Shown here: one piece after another, positions 53,161-62,602 of the stretch
Numbering within the stretch: position 1 is the first letter of the stretch
How the letters are laid out: every line of letters starts with the position of its first letter
NCBI RefSeq assembly: GCF_014397785.1
Contig: NZ_VZQQ01000036.1
Location: 1 to 64,000 of the forward strand
Direction: 5' to 3'
Length of the DNA: 64,000 nt
DNA from: Paraburkholderia podalyriae
GTDB lineage: Bacteria > Pseudomonadota > Gammaproteobacteria > Burkholderiales > Burkholderiaceae
Notes under the pieces: generated by a model
Database searches by the model: none
What the model saw: only the letters and a program-made list of their open reading frames with translations
What the model was told of the DNA's origin: nothing
Position numbers and translations under genes: made by a program

Positions 53161-54608
53161 CGACCTGCGTGGACGCAGCGGCGTCGAGCAGCGCCGCCGT
53201 ACCCGGCCGTCGTGCGTCTGCGTGGCTTGCAGTGGCCTGTCTGATTGCAACGGGCGCGACCGGGTGGGGCGCGCTCGCGCACGCGCAGCCCGCGCGTGGC
53301 AAGGCCGGAACCAAGGCGCTGGCGGTTTACGTTTCGTATACGACGCACGAAGGTGACACGCTATACGACATCGCCGCTCGCTATATGGCCGACCCGACCG
53401 ACTGGGCGCTGTTGAGCAGCGTCAATCACGTGCCCGCGCCGCGCCGCATGCCGGCCGGCATCGTGCTGCGTCTGCCGTCCCAACGGCTGCGCCAGGAGCG
53501 GGAGACGGCTCGCGTGGTCGCAACCCGCGGTCCGGTCGAGCACGCGTTCGACTCGACTCCTTATCTGCCGCTGAAGACCGGTCAAACGCTTGGCGAAGGC
53601 GATCGCTTGCGTACCGGCGCCAACGGGTTCGCGACGCTGGAGCTGCCCGACGGCTCGTACGTGACGGTCGCGCAGAACGGCGAACTCAATATCGACAAAC
53701 TGCGGCACGTTACGCTGACCGGCGCGGCCGATCGCATCTTCGACCTGCGCGCCGGCGAAGTCGAGAGCCAGGTCACGCATGCGACGAGACGCGACGATCG
53801 CTTCCAGATCCGTTCGCCGTCGGTCGTCGCGGGGGTGCGCGGCACGCGTTTCCGGGTCGATTACGACGGCGGCATGCAGACCACCGCGGTGGCCGTGCTC
53901 GACGGCGCGGTCGGCGTCGATCCGGCCACGCAGCATGGCAGAAGCGCCGCGCCGGCGCCGGGCATGCCGTTGCAGGCGTCCGGGCAACTGGTCAACGCGA
54001 GCTTCGGCAACGTCACCAACTCGGGCGGCGCGGTCGGCAGTCCGGTCCAGCTGTTGCCGGCCCCCTCGCTCGCGCAGCCGGCGCGCGTGCAGGACGGCAA
54101 GACCGTCGCGTTCGACGTCAACCCGGCCGAGCACGCGCTCGGCTATCGGCTGCAGATTTCGCACGACGCCGATCAGCTCGATCTGGTCCGAGACCTGCGC
54201 GTGAACGCGCCGCACGCCGACTTCGGCGATCTGCCAGACGGCACCTATTTCGTGCGCGTCGCATCGACCGATAGCAACGGCCTCGACGGCCTGCCGAACG
54301 TGTACGCGTTCGAGCGCCGCCAGCTGGGGCTGGACGCTTCGGCCGCGCAGCGTGCGAATAGCCGCGACTACGAGTTCCGCTGGTTCGTCAGCCACAGCGT
54401 CGTGCCGACGCGTTTCCGCTTCGTGCTCGCGAAGACCGCCGATCTTGGCCATCCGGTGATCGATCGCACCGATCTGCCGGACGGCGAACTCGTGGTCAGC
54501 GATCTGCCGCCGGGCGTCTACTACTGGACGATCGTCGCCGAGCAGTTCGACAACGGCCGCTTCTACGAAAAGAGCAGCCCGGTCCGCTCCTTTACGCTGG
54601 CGCGCTGA
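53157..54608 (+). CDS. LysM-FecR domain exported protein
   Basis: The GTG at 53157 overlaps the response-regulator stop (GTGA), giving 483 aa. A signal-type hydrophobic segment (about 20-43) precedes a LysM unit ('HEGDTLYDIAARYMADPTDWALLSSVN', about 66-95). A FecR domain follows ('GDRLRTGANGFATLELPDGSYVTVAQNGEL', 'VVAGVRGTRFRVDY'), then fibronectin-like repeats ('LPDGTYFVRV', 'LPPGVYYWTIVA'). It probably binds peptidoglycan and relays an envelope signal to the CHASE2 kinase downstream. Confidence 0.88.
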   Translation: MTTCVDAAASSSAAVPGRRASAWLAVACLIATGATGWGALAHAQPARGKAGTKALAVYVSYTTHEGDTLYDIAARYMADPTDWALLSSVNHVPAPRRMPAGIVLRLPSQRLRQERETARVVATRGPVEHAFDSTPYLPLKTGQTLGEGDRLRTGANGFATLELPDGSYVTVAQNGELNIDKLRHVTLTGAADRIFDLRAGEVESQVTHATRRDDRFQIRSPSVVAGVRGTRFRVDYDGGMQTTAVAVLDGAVGVDPATQHGRSAAPAPGMPLQASGQLVNASFGNVTNSGGAVGSPVQLLPAPSLAQPARVQDGKTVAFDVNPAEHALGYRLQISHDADQLDLVRDLRVNAPHADFGDLPDGTYFVRVASTDSNGLDGLPNVYAFERRQLGLDASAAQRANSRDYEFRWFVSHSVVPTRFRFVLAKTADLGHPVIDRTDLPDGELVVSDLPPGVYYWTIVAEQFDNGRFYEKSSPVRSFTLAR

Positions 54609-54674
54609 CGCTGGTAGATTCTCGGGGCCGGCCTGCTGGCCGGTCCGTCCTCTCTTTCCCGACTCCATCGCCTC

Positions 54675-57158
54675 GTGCCCGCCACTTCTACGCGACTGAG
54701 CCTCGATCCGCGCGCCCGTTTCGGACGGCGTGCCGGCCGGCGCTTTCTGATCGAGTGGGTGAGCGTTGGCTGTCTCGGCCTCGTGGTGATTCTGCTGACG
54801 TCGTTCGGGCGCGTCGGCGCAGGCATCGATCGGCTGGTGTACGACCAGTTTCTGAAGCTGCGCGCGCAGCCGCTGCTGTCCGACATCGTCGTCGTGGAGA
54901 TCGACAACGCGAGCATCGACGAGCTGGGCCGTTGGCCGTGGCCGCGCGGCGTGCATGCGCGGCTGCTCGAGCAGATCGCCGCGGCCCGACCCGCCGCGGT
55001 GATCTACGACGTGCTGTTCACCGAGCCCCACGCCGACGACTCCCGGCTCGCCCATGCAATCGCTCTGAGCCCGACCTATTTGCCCCTGCTGCTGACGCCG
55101 CCCAATGCGAGCGGCGCCCGCACCGTCGAGGAACCCGTCGCGCCGCTCGCGCAGGCGGCGGCCAGACTCGGTCACATCAATTTTGAGGTGGACAGCGACG
55201 GCATTGCGCGCAGCGTCGCGCGCTTCGAGGGCGACGACGGCTCGCGCTGGCCGCAGTTGACGGTGCCCGTCGCCGACGCGGTGGAACGCGGCAAACTGCA
55301 TCTGCGCGGCGGGTTGCCGCCGCGCCGCACGAACGAACCCGCGCGCGGCAGCAACGACGGCGGCGAAGACCGTTTCCTGATTCCGTTCGGGCCGAATGCC
55401 GGGAACTACGCGAAGCTCAGTTTCGCCGACGTGCTCGCCGGCAAGGTGCCGGCCGACCGGCTGCGCGGGCGCATCGTCGTGATCGGCGTGACGGCGGCGG
55501 GTCTGTACGACCGCTTCGCGACGCCGGTGTCGGGCGAGCTGGGTCCGCTGCCCGGTGTCTACATCCATGCGAACGTGCTCGACACGCTGCTGACCGGCCG
55601 CGAGATCCAACCGGTCGGGCTATGGGTCGTGTTCGCGGCCGCGCTCGGGCCGCTCGCCGCGCTGCTCGCCGGCTTCCTCGTGCTGTCGCCGCGCCGCTCG
55701 CTATTGCTGACCGGCGCGCTGGTGCTGCTCGCGGTGGCCGGCAGCGCGCTGCTGCTCTACGGCGGCAGGCTGTGGGTATCGCCGGTGCCGGCCATTCTCG
55801 GGGTCGTGATCGTCTATCCGATCTGGAATTGGCGACGCCTCGAAATGACGATGGCGTATCTGCGCGGCGAACTGCAACGTCTCGCCGACGAGCCGCATCT
55901 GCTGCCCGAAACGCCGAAGCGCCGACGCGAGTTCGGCGGCGACGTGCTCGCGCAACACATGGCGCTGATGGCTCAGGCCGCGCAACGGGTGCAGGACATG
56001 ACGCGCTTCGTGTGGGACAGCCTGGATAGCGTACCGGAGCCGATTCTCGTCAGCGATGTGGACGGCATGGTGCTGATCGCGAACCACGCGGCGAAAGCGC
56101 ATTTCGCGCGGCTCGGCGCGCCGATGCCCGAGGGCCGGCCGATGCAGAGCGTGCTCGGCGGCCTCACGCTCGTCAAGACGATCGATGCGGGGGCGGCCTC
56201 TGACAGCGGGCGCAATCTGTACGCGCACGCGCACTGGCCGGCGCTGCTGGATCCGACGCGCGGCGAGTTCGCCGCGCTGATGGCGCAGGGCGTCGAGGTG
56301 CGCGACGCGAACGAGCGCGACCATCTGCTGCGCTATGCGACCTGCACCAACGCGCAGCGCGAGACGACCGGTTGGATCGCCGGTCTCGTCGACGTGTCGG
56401 CGCTGCATGTGGCCGAGCGTCAGCGGGAAGATGCGCTGCGGCTGCTGTCGCACGACATGCGCTCGCCGCAGGCATCGATCATCGCGCTGGTCGAGATCGA
56501 GCGCGCGCGGGCCGAGCCGGTGCTCGCGCGCAGCCTGCTCGAGCGCATTGAACGCTATGCGCAACGCGCGCTGACGCTCGCCGACGACTTCGTGCAACTG
56601 GCGCGCGCCGAATCGCAGGTCTATGTGCTCGAGCCGCTGAGCCTGACCGAACTCGTGATCGATGCGAGCGACGAAGTCTGGCCGCAGGCGCACGCGAAGC
56701 GCATCACGCTGCATACGGAAGCTCGCGACGACGCCGACGATCCCTGGATCTGCGCCGACCGCTCGCTGATGACACGCGCGCTCGTCAATATTCTGAACAA
56801 CGCGGTCAAGTACAGTCCGCCCGACACGCGCATCGTGTGCAGCTTCGCGAGCCAACCGGCGGCAAAGCGCGCGGGCAGCGAGGCGCCGCGCGTGTCGTGT
56901 ACGATCCGCGACCAGGGCTACGGCATCCCGAAGGACCAGCAGGCGGGATTGTTCGAGCGCTTCCACCGCTTTCACACGGCCGAGCGGCCGGAAGTGGGCG
57001 GCGCGGGACTCGGCATGGCGTTCATCAAAACCGTCGTCACGCGCCATGGGGGCAGTGTCGAGGTCGACAGTGCGGCGGGCGAGGGGACGGCCTTTACGAT
57101 CTGGCTGCCCGCGCTCGACGACACGCCGCTCGACGAATTGAGCGCACCGCGCGCCTGA
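54675..57158 (+). CDS. CHASE2-domain sensor histidine kinase
   Basis: The start is GTG at 54675. The 827-aa protein has a TM segment, an extracytoplasmic CHASE2 domain ('IVVVEIDNASIDELGRWPWPRGVHARLLEQI', 'VIYDVLFTEPHADD'), three further TM segments (about 310-390) and a PAS-like region. HisKA follows with His593 ('RLLSHDMRSPQASI'), then an HATPase domain ('NILNNAVKYSPPDT', 'DQGYGIPKDQQAGLFERF', 'GGAGLGMAFIKTVV'). It is the evident partner of the regulator at 52420, with the FecR protein between them. Confidence 0.93.
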   Translation: MPATSTRLSLDPRARFGRRAGRRFLIEWVSVGCLGLVVILLTSFGRVGAGIDRLVYDQFLKLRAQPLLSDIVVVEIDNASIDELGRWPWPRGVHARLLEQIAAARPAAVIYDVLFTEPHADDSRLAHAIALSPTYLPLLLTPPNASGARTVEEPVAPLAQAAARLGHINFEVDSDGIARSVARFEGDDGSRWPQLTVPVADAVERGKLHLRGGLPPRRTNEPARGSNDGGEDRFLIPFGPNAGNYAKLSFADVLAGKVPADRLRGRIVVIGVTAAGLYDRFATPVSGELGPLPGVYIHANVLDTLLTGREIQPVGLWVVFAAALGPLAALLAGFLVLSPRRSLLLTGALVLLAVAGSALLLYGGRLWVSPVPAILGVVIVYPIWNWRRLEMTMAYLRGELQRLADEPHLLPETPKRRREFGGDVLAQHMALMAQAAQRVQDMTRFVWDSLDSVPEPILVSDVDGMVLIANHAAKAHFARLGAPMPEGRPMQSVLGGLTLVKTIDAGAASDSGRNLYAHAHWPALLDPTRGEFAALMAQGVEVRDANERDHLLRYATCTNAQRETTGWIAGLVDVSALHVAERQREDALRLLSHDMRSPQASIIALVEIERARAEPVLARSLLERIERYAQRALTLADDFVQLARAESQVYVLEPLSLTELVIDASDEVWPQAHAKRITLHTEARDDADDPWICADRSLMTRALVNILNNAVKYSPPDTRIVCSFASQPAAKRAGSEAPRVSCTIRDQGYGIPKDQQAGLFERFHRFHTAERPEVGGAGLGMAFIKTVVTRHGGSVEVDSAAGEGTAFTIWLPALDDTPLDELSAPRA

Positions 57159-57199
57159 GCCGCGTTCGACGTATTCGATGTACTCGGGAGAAAGCAATA

Positions 57200-57814
57200 A
57201 TGGCAAAGATCGCCCCCCTCTGTGCCGCGCTGGCCGCGGCGAGCCTCACCGCTTGCGCGGGTCTGAGCGCGGACGTGCACACCGTCTCCGCTAGCGGCGC
57301 CGATCGGAACGTTACGCTGCAGGGCGAGCAGACCTATTCGCTCGCGCGCACGCAGTCGCAGGACGACAGCGCCGGCCATCCGCAAGCCGAAAAGCTGCTG
57401 CGCGACGAGCTGGCGAAACACGGGTTCGTCGATACGGCGGGCAAGCCCGCGCATTATCTGCTGTCGATCGCGTATAGCACGCGGCCGGCGTCGATCGGTA
57501 TCGGCGGCAAGGACTGCGTGGCTGCGGATTGCGGCGCGGGCAGCGACGGTCTGGGCGCGCTGCTGTTTGGGCGCGAGTATCAGCATGCGCTGACGCTGCG
57601 CTTTTTCGACTACGCGAGCGGCACCGAGCGCTACAAGGTCAGCGCGGTGTTCATGGATCGCGATGCGGACCCGCTGCATGCGTTGCCGTTGCTCGTCAAA
57701 ACCGCGCTCGCGAAGCTGCCGTTCGACGCGCCGGACGACTGGCGCGTGAAGCTCAGTATCGACAAGACGAGCGGTGTGCCGAACGTCGAGGCGATGAAGC
57801 CGCTGCACCGCTAA
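57200..57814 (+). CDS. DUF4136-like lipoprotein
   Basis: The ATG at 57200 gives 204 aa and opens with a lipoprotein signal peptide whose lipobox is LTAC (Cys19). The longer frame upstream is rejected because it runs through the kinase gene. The mature part ('RTQSQDDSAGHPQAEKLLRDELAKHGFV', 'HALTLRFFDYASG') matches DUF4136 outer-membrane lipoproteins of unknown role. It follows the kinase gene by 41 bases. Confidence 0.82.
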   Translation: MAKIAPLCAALAAASLTACAGLSADVHTVSASGADRNVTLQGEQTYSLARTQSQDDSAGHPQAEKLLRDELAKHGFVDTAGKPAHYLLSIAYSTRPASIGIGGKDCVAADCGAGSDGLGALLFGREYQHALTLRFFDYASGTERYKVSAVFMDRDADPLHALPLLVKTALAKLPFDAPDDWRVKLSIDKTSGVPNVEAMKPLHR

Positions 57815-57849
57815 AACGCAGCTTCGGATCGCCGGGGCCGTGCGTACCG

Positions 57850-58509
57850 TTATTCCTGCGCCGGCTCGTCGTGCCGCCAGCGGTTTTCGAACACGCAATC
57901 GGCGAGCGGTAGACGGCTAGCCCAGCGCTCCGTTTCCAGCATCGGCTCGCTATAGAACGCGTCGACGTGGCCGAGGCACAGAATCGCGACCGGCCGTGCA
58001 CCTTCTGGCATGCCCAGCAACCGATGCACCGCGTCGACATCGAATAGCGACACCCATCCAAGCCCGAGTCCTTCCGCGCGCGCGGCGAGCCACATATTCT
58101 GGATCGCGCAGGCGACCGACGCGAGGTCCATCTCCGGCAGCGTGCGGCGGCCGAAGACGTGTCTCTCGCGCCCGTCCATCAACGCGACCACGAGCAGCTC
58201 CGCGCATTCGCGCATGCCTTCCACCTTCAACTTCATGAACTCGTCGCGGCGCTTGCCGAGCGCGTCGGCAGTGGCGAGCCGTTCGCGTTCGACGATGTCG
58301 CGCAAGCCCGTGCGCAGCGCCGCATCGGTGATGCGCACGATGCGCCAGGGCTGCATATAGCCGACGCTCGGCGCGTGATGCGCCGCGTCGAGCAGGCGCC
58401 GCAACACCGCCGGATCGACCGGATCGGGCACGAAGTGGCGCATGTCGCGGCGTTCGTATATCGCGCGATAGACCGCGTCGCGCTCGGGGTCGTCAAAAGG
58501 CTTCGCCAT
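57850..58509 (-). CDS. bluB: 5,6-dimethylbenzimidazole synthase
   Basis: The ATG at 58509 ('MAKPFDDPERDAVYRAIYERRDMRHF') is used instead of the longer frame. The 219-aa nitroreductase-fold protein has 'RRDMRHFVPDPVDPAVLRRLLDAAHHAPSVGYMQPWRIV' and 'GLGLGWVSLFD', as in BluB. It fragments reduced FMN with oxygen to make the lower ligand of vitamin B12. It overlaps the cobB gene by 17 bases and is the last gene of the minus-strand cob operon. Confidence 0.93.
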   Translation of the reverse strand: MAKPFDDPERDAVYRAIYERRDMRHFVPDPVDPAVLRRLLDAAHHAPSVGYMQPWRIVRITDAALRTGLRDIVERERLATADALGKRRDEFMKLKVEGMRECAELLVVALMDGRERHVFGRRTLPEMDLASVACAIQNMWLAARAEGLGLGWVSLFDVDAVHRLLGMPEGARPVAILCLGHVDAFYSEPMLETERWASRLPLADCVFENRWRHDEPAQE

Positions 58510-59845
58510 GAAAGAGAGCGGCCGTAAAAGCCGGGTTGGAGGGCCAGTAAGCGTGCATATAGGTCGCCACAATCGGACCCACGCGGAACACCGCTTCGCC
58601 GGGCGCATCGCTGTGCGCGCGCGTGGCGAAGCGCTGCGGCGCGAGCGGCGTCGCGAGCTTCGAGTAGTGGAATGTGTGGCCGGTCAGCGCGCCGTGGACG
58701 CCGTCGATCTGCTGCATGCCGAGCGACGTGAAGCGCGTTTGCATCGTCGCGTGACCGGGCAGCAGGCCGAGCATCGGCGCGCTCGTGCCCTGCGCGTCGG
58801 TCAGCGTGTCGAGCAGATAGAGCATGCCGCCGCATTCGGCGACCACCGGCTTGTCCGCCTCGACGTGCGCGCGGATCGATGCGGCGCTGTTCGCGTTGCC
58901 CGCCAGCGTCGCCATATGCAACTCGGGATAGCCGCCGGGCAGATAGAGCGCATGCGTGTCGGCGGGCAACGCTTCGTCGGCGAGTGGCGAAAAATAGCTG
59001 AGCCGCGCGCCGAGCGCTTCGAGCAGCGCGACGTTGGCCGGATAGATGAACGAGAACGCGGCGTCGTGCGCGATCGCGATGTGTTTGCCTTGCAGCAGAC
59101 GCGGCAGCACCTCGGCGGAGGGCGCGCCGAAATCGACCGGCGGCGGCAGTTCGGCGAGCGCGGTCGACGAGAGCGTATCCGCCGCGCGATCGAGGCGCGC
59201 TTCGAGATCGTCGATTTCGTCGGCCTGGTGCAGGCCGAGGTGACGGTCGGGCAACGTGATCTGATCGCTCTCGGCGATGTGGCCGCACCAGCGCAAGCCG
59301 GGCGGCAGCGCTTCCTGCAGCATTTGCGCGTGCCGGGCGGAACCGACGCGATTCGCGAGCACGCCATGAAACGGCAGTTGTGGCCTGAAGCGCGCGAGGC
59401 CGAACGCGAGCGCGCCGAACGTTTGCGCCATCGCCTGCGCGGAAATCACCGCGAGCACCGGCACGCCGAAAGTGGTCGCGAGATCGGCGCTGCTCGGTGT
59501 GCCGTCGAACAGGCCCATCACGCCTTCGATCAGGATCAGGTCCGCTTGTTGCGCCGCCCGCGCGAGCAGGTTACGGCACGCGCTTTCGCCGACCATCCAC
59601 AGATCGAGCGACAGCACCGGCGCGCCGCTCGCACGGGCAAGGATCATCGGGTCGAGAAAATCGGGCCCGGTCTTGAACACGTGCACGCGACGTCCGAGCC
59701 GTCGGTGATAGCGCGCGAGACCGGCGGTGATCGTGGTCTTGCCTTGTCCCGACGCGGGCGCGCTGATGAACAGCGCGGGACACGCCGCGGAGGAAGTCCC
59801 CTGGGGGGACGCCCCGGACGAAGTCGCCTTGGGGGAGCCGGCCAA
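58493..59845 (-). CDS. cobB: Cobyrinate a,c-diamide synthase
   Basis: The 450-aa protein has the P-loop 'ISAPASGQGKTTITAGLARYHRR' (split only for naming) and 'FKTGPDFLDPMILARASG'. The glutaminase domain has 'VVAECGGMLYLLD' with its catalytic Cys and 'GHTFHYSKL'. It amidates cobyrinate at positions a and c using glutamine and ATP. The start is TTG at 59845, four bases after the cobO stop; an internal start is possible. The order cobA/E-cobO-cobB-bluB is consistent with the aerobic (late cobalt insertion) pathway, supported by cobN downstream of cobW. Confidence 0.93.
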   Translation of the reverse strand: MAGSPKATSSGASPQGTSSAACPALFISAPASGQGKTTITAGLARYHRRLGRRVHVFKTGPDFLDPMILARASGAPVLSLDLWMVGESACRNLLARAAQQADLILIEGVMGLFDGTPSSADLATTFGVPVLAVISAQAMAQTFGALAFGLARFRPQLPFHGVLANRVGSARHAQMLQEALPPGLRWCGHIAESDQITLPDRHLGLHQADEIDDLEARLDRAADTLSSTALAELPPPVDFGAPSAEVLPRLLQGKHIAIAHDAAFSFIYPANVALLEALGARLSYFSPLADEALPADTHALYLPGGYPELHMATLAGNANSAASIRAHVEADKPVVAECGGMLYLLDTLTDAQGTSAPMLGLLPGHATMQTRFTSLGMQQIDGVHGALTGHTFHYSKLATPLAPQRFATRAHSDAPGEAVFRVGPIVATYMHAYWPSNPAFTAALFHGEAF

Positions 59846-59848
59846 CGC

Positions 59849-60451
59849 TCAGAACTCCACGCCGCGCTGCGCCTTCACACCCTGCTCGCGATACGGATGC
59901 TTGATCGCGCGCATTTCGGTGACGAGGTCGGCGGCTTCGATCAGCGCGTCCGGCGCGTGACGTCCGGTCACGACGACGTGCAACATCGGCGCACGCGCGC
60001 TGATGACGGCAAGCACTTCGTCGAGCGGCAGGTACTCGTACTTCAGCACGGTGTTCAGTTCATCGAGGATCACCATCTGATAGTCGCCGCTTTCGATCAT
60101 CCGCCGCGCTTCGTTCCAGCCCTTGCGCGCGGTCGCCATGTCGGCCTCGCGATTCTGCGTGTTCCACGTGTAGCCGTCGCCCATCGTGACGAAATCGCAT
60201 TGGGCGATCGCGCCGAGGAAATCGCGCTCCGACGTATGCAGCGCGCCTTTGATGAACTGCACGACGCCGAGCCGCATGCCGTGGCCGAGCACCCGCACGG
60301 CCATGCCGAACGCGGCCGTGCTCTTGCCCTTGCCGGTGCCGGTGTTGACGATCAGCAGGCCTTTTTCGACGGTCGCGCCGGCCTGCTTCTTTTCGTGGCC
60401 TTCGCGGCGGCGTTCGGTCATGCGTTGATGCGATTCCAGATCGGTTTTCAT
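59849..60451 (-). CDS. cobO: Cob(I)yrinic acid a,c-diamide adenosyltransferase
   Basis: The 200-aa protein has the CobO/BtuR layout: an N-terminal basic segment, P-loop 'NTGTGKGKST' (36-45), 'VQFIKGALHTSERDF', 'WNTQNREADMATA' and 'MVILDELNTVLKYEYL'. It adds the 5'-deoxyadenosyl group to the corrinoid cobalt. Its ATG overlaps the TGA of the cobA/E gene by 4 bases. Confidence 0.95.
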   Translation of the reverse strand: MKTDLESHQRMTERRREGHEKKQAGATVEKGLLIVNTGTGKGKSTAAFGMAVRVLGHGMRLGVVQFIKGALHTSERDFLGAIAQCDFVTMGDGYTWNTQNREADMATARKGWNEARRMIESGDYQMVILDELNTVLKYEYLPLDEVLAVISARAPMLHVVVTGRHAPDALIEAADLVTEMRAIKHPYREQGVKAQRGVEF

Positions 60452-61695
60452 CGAGGGTCCTGGTCTTGAGAGGCGGGATGGGATGGGGTCGCGTCGCTAA
60501 GGGCAGCGTTGTTCGCCGCTGCGATCGCCACCGTGATGCCGGCGTGCGCGGTCTTGCGTACGATCAGACGCGCGTTTTGCGCGGTTGTGGCGCAGTCCGG
60601 CGCCGTTGCCGCCAGCAGCGCGCACGGCTCGCACACACCATCGACGCCGAGATGCGTGTGTGCCGCCGCCGACGGCGACGCGACCGGTACGGCGGCGATC
60701 TGCTCGCGGCCGAACAGTTGCAGCGGCAGCTGATGACGTGAGCAGAATTCGAGCAGACCTGCTTCGTTGGCTTTGGTGTCGATCGTCGCGATCGCGCGGA
60801 TCTGCTCGAAGGCATTCGATCCGAGCGCTGCGCGTACGGCGGCTTCGATATCGACGGCTTCGCTGTGCAAGCGGCAACCGATGCCGACGCTCAGCGTTTT
60901 GATCGCGCGCCCGTGTCCGTGTCGTGTCGCGCTCGCTGCTGGTTCGCGAGCGATGCCGGCGTCGCGTTCGGCCGCATCACGCGCCAGGGCGAGCGACGCC
61001 ACACCGCCAATCACAACGATCGCCGGCGAGCCGAGTCCCGCGCGCGCGACCGCCTCGGCAAACTCGCGAAGCGGCGCGAGTACATGACGCTGCTCAGGCC
61101 GCGTCGCTGACTCGATCGCCGCGCAGGGCGTGTCGGCGGACATGCCGGCCGCGAGCAACGCGCGGGCGATCTCGCCGAGCCGGCGCATGCCCATATAGAT
61201 CACCAGCGTCATGCGCGTCGCGGCGAGCGCGGCCCAGTCCGGTTCGCCACTGCCAGCGCCGTGGCCGGTGACGAACACGACGCCCTGCGCGTAATCGCGA
61301 TGGGTGACCGCGATGCCGAGAGCCGCGGGTGCCGCGATGCCGGCCGTGATGCCGTTGATCACGTCGACTTCGATTCCCGCGGCCTGCAGCGTCTGCAACT
61401 CTTCGCCACCGCGGCCGAACACGAACGGATCGCCGCCCTTGAGCGGCGCGACGCTGCGCCCCGCGCGCAGGTGCCCGAGCATTTGCGCGACGATGTCGAC
61501 TTGCGGCGTCGATGGATGGCCGCCGCGTTTGCCGACGTACACGACTTGCGCGTCGGCGCGCGCGAACTGCAGAACGTCGGGATTCACCAGATCGTCGACG
61601 AGCACGACATCGGCCTGCGCGAGCGCGCGGGTGGCCTTCAGCGTGATCAGTTCGACGTCGCCGGGACCGGCGCCGATCAGCCAGGCGCGCGTCAT
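60448..61695 (-). CDS. cobA: Uroporphyrinogen-III C-methyltransferase fused to CobE/CbiG C-terminal domain
   Basis: The ATG at 61695 gives 415 aa. Residues 1-245 form a SUMT methyltransferase ('WLIGAGPGDVELITLKA', 'KGGDPFVFGRGGEEL', 'VVFVTGHGAG'). A linker of about 30 residues then leads into a CobE/CbiG-C domain ('LSVGIGCRLHSEAVDIEAAVRAAL', 'IATIDTKANEAGLLEFC', 'GVCEPCALLAA'). The fusion joins an early methylating enzyme of corrin synthesis with CobE, whose exact job is uncertain. A start 8 codons upstream is possible. It leads the minus-strand operon, downstream of a cobalamin riboswitch. Confidence 0.9.
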   Translation of the reverse strand: MTRAWLIGAGPGDVELITLKATRALAQADVVLVDDLVNPDVLQFARADAQVVYVGKRGGHPSTPQVDIVAQMLGHLRAGRSVAPLKGGDPFVFGRGGEELQTLQAAGIEVDVINGITAGIAAPAALGIAVTHRDYAQGVVFVTGHGAGSGEPDWAALAATRMTLVIYMGMRRLGEIARALLAAGMSADTPCAAIESATRPEQRHVLAPLREFAEAVARAGLGSPAIVVIGGVASLALARDAAERDAGIAREPAASATRHGHGRAIKTLSVGIGCRLHSEAVDIEAAVRAALGSNAFEQIRAIATIDTKANEAGLLEFCSRHQLPLQLFGREQIAAVPVASPSAAAHTHLGVDGVCEPCALLAATAPDCATTAQNARLIVRKTAHAGITVAIAAANNAALSDATPSHPASQDQDPR

Positions 61696-61899
61696 CGCGG
61701 CGTGCACGGCGCGCGCCATGCGGTGATGGAAGAAGAGAAGCGGCGTGCGATAGCGCACGCGGCGGTGAACATAGAGGTCATGCGGTACTGCGAATCCAGG
61801 CACGCGCGATGCCGCGCTGCTACGCCTTCACATCCGTTCCCCGCGGATTCCGGCGGCCGGCGGCGCAACCTGATGCACGGATGCATGCGGCGCCGCCTC

Positions 61900-62135
61900 C
61901 GCGTCTGGCCGGTATCCGGGCTGGCGGCCTCACGCGCTTTGCCTTCCCGTCCCGGTTTGCGGATTCGCGGGATAGTGGCATCAAAAACGCATGCGCGGCA
62001 CGTCGGAATCGAGAGCGAATCGAATCGCGCGCCGCAGGTCGCTTACCGTTGCGGGGACAGCACAGGTTGAACGCGCGACGCGCTGCCTGTTTCCCGTTTA
62101 ACTGCACACGCGAACGCATGTGCGAGCACCAAACG
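61900..62135 (-). promoter_or_regulatory. Cobalamin riboswitch for the cobA/E-cobO-cobB-bluB operon
   Basis: Read on the minus strand, the sequence contains GTTAAACGGGAAACAGGCAG, then the conserved core CTGTCCCCGCAACGGTAAGC, and ends with CCAGCCCGGATACCGGCCAG. These are the B12-box hallmarks of the cobalamin riboswitch. The core would bind adenosylcobalamin and repress the operon, so that B12 limits its own synthesis. It lies about 200 bases upstream of the cobA/E start. Confidence 0.92.
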
Positions 62136-62245
62136 CGCGCATACGATAGCACATGGCGCCTTGCCGGATAAGCGTCGGCGGTGCTTTTCGGCACGCTGGG
62201 TTCCTTGACTGCGCAAGGTCGCGGGCCTACACTCGCACGCACTTT

Positions 62246-62492
62246 GGGTGCTCGCGTGCGCGTTCGTGCGCATGCAGTTAAACGGGAAACAGGGAGCCAC
62301 CTGCTCTGCAACGGCTAACCTGTGCTGTCCCCGCAACGGTAAGCGAAAAGCGGTTCCGGCTCGATGGCCGGGGCACCGCGGTGCCGGCTTCGATGTCCTC
62401 GCGCAAGGTCGCGTCGACATCTCACCACTGGACGAGAAACCACTCGGCCGGGAAGGGGAAGCGGCGCTTTCGCCAGCCCGGATACCGGCCTG
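62246..62492 (+). promoter_or_regulatory. Cobalamin riboswitch for cobW-cobN
   Basis: The plus strand has GTTAAACGGGAAACAGGGAG, the core CTGTCCCCGCAACGGTAAGC and the end CCAGCCCGGATACCGGCCTG, again the conserved cobalamin riboswitch blocks. It is back to back with the minus-strand copy, only about 110 bases apart. The aptamer ends about 110 bases before the cobW start. Confidence 0.92.
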
Positions 62493-62602
62493 AAGAAGCA
62501 GAACGTACGCCGCGGGGATGCGGCGGCGCGTTCATGACCTTACCTCCGCTTTCTGTATTTCCGTTGTCGCGGCCATGCCGTCGCCAACGGATGGACCTCA
62601 CG

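Noticed and set aside
53361..55610. A 749-codon frame opposite the FecR and kinase genes
   Set aside because: Shadow frame over two well-supported genes, with no domain of its own.
58508..60469. A 653-codon plus-strand frame across the cob genes
   Set aside because: It is the reverse strand of cobB and cobO, both identified by clear motifs.
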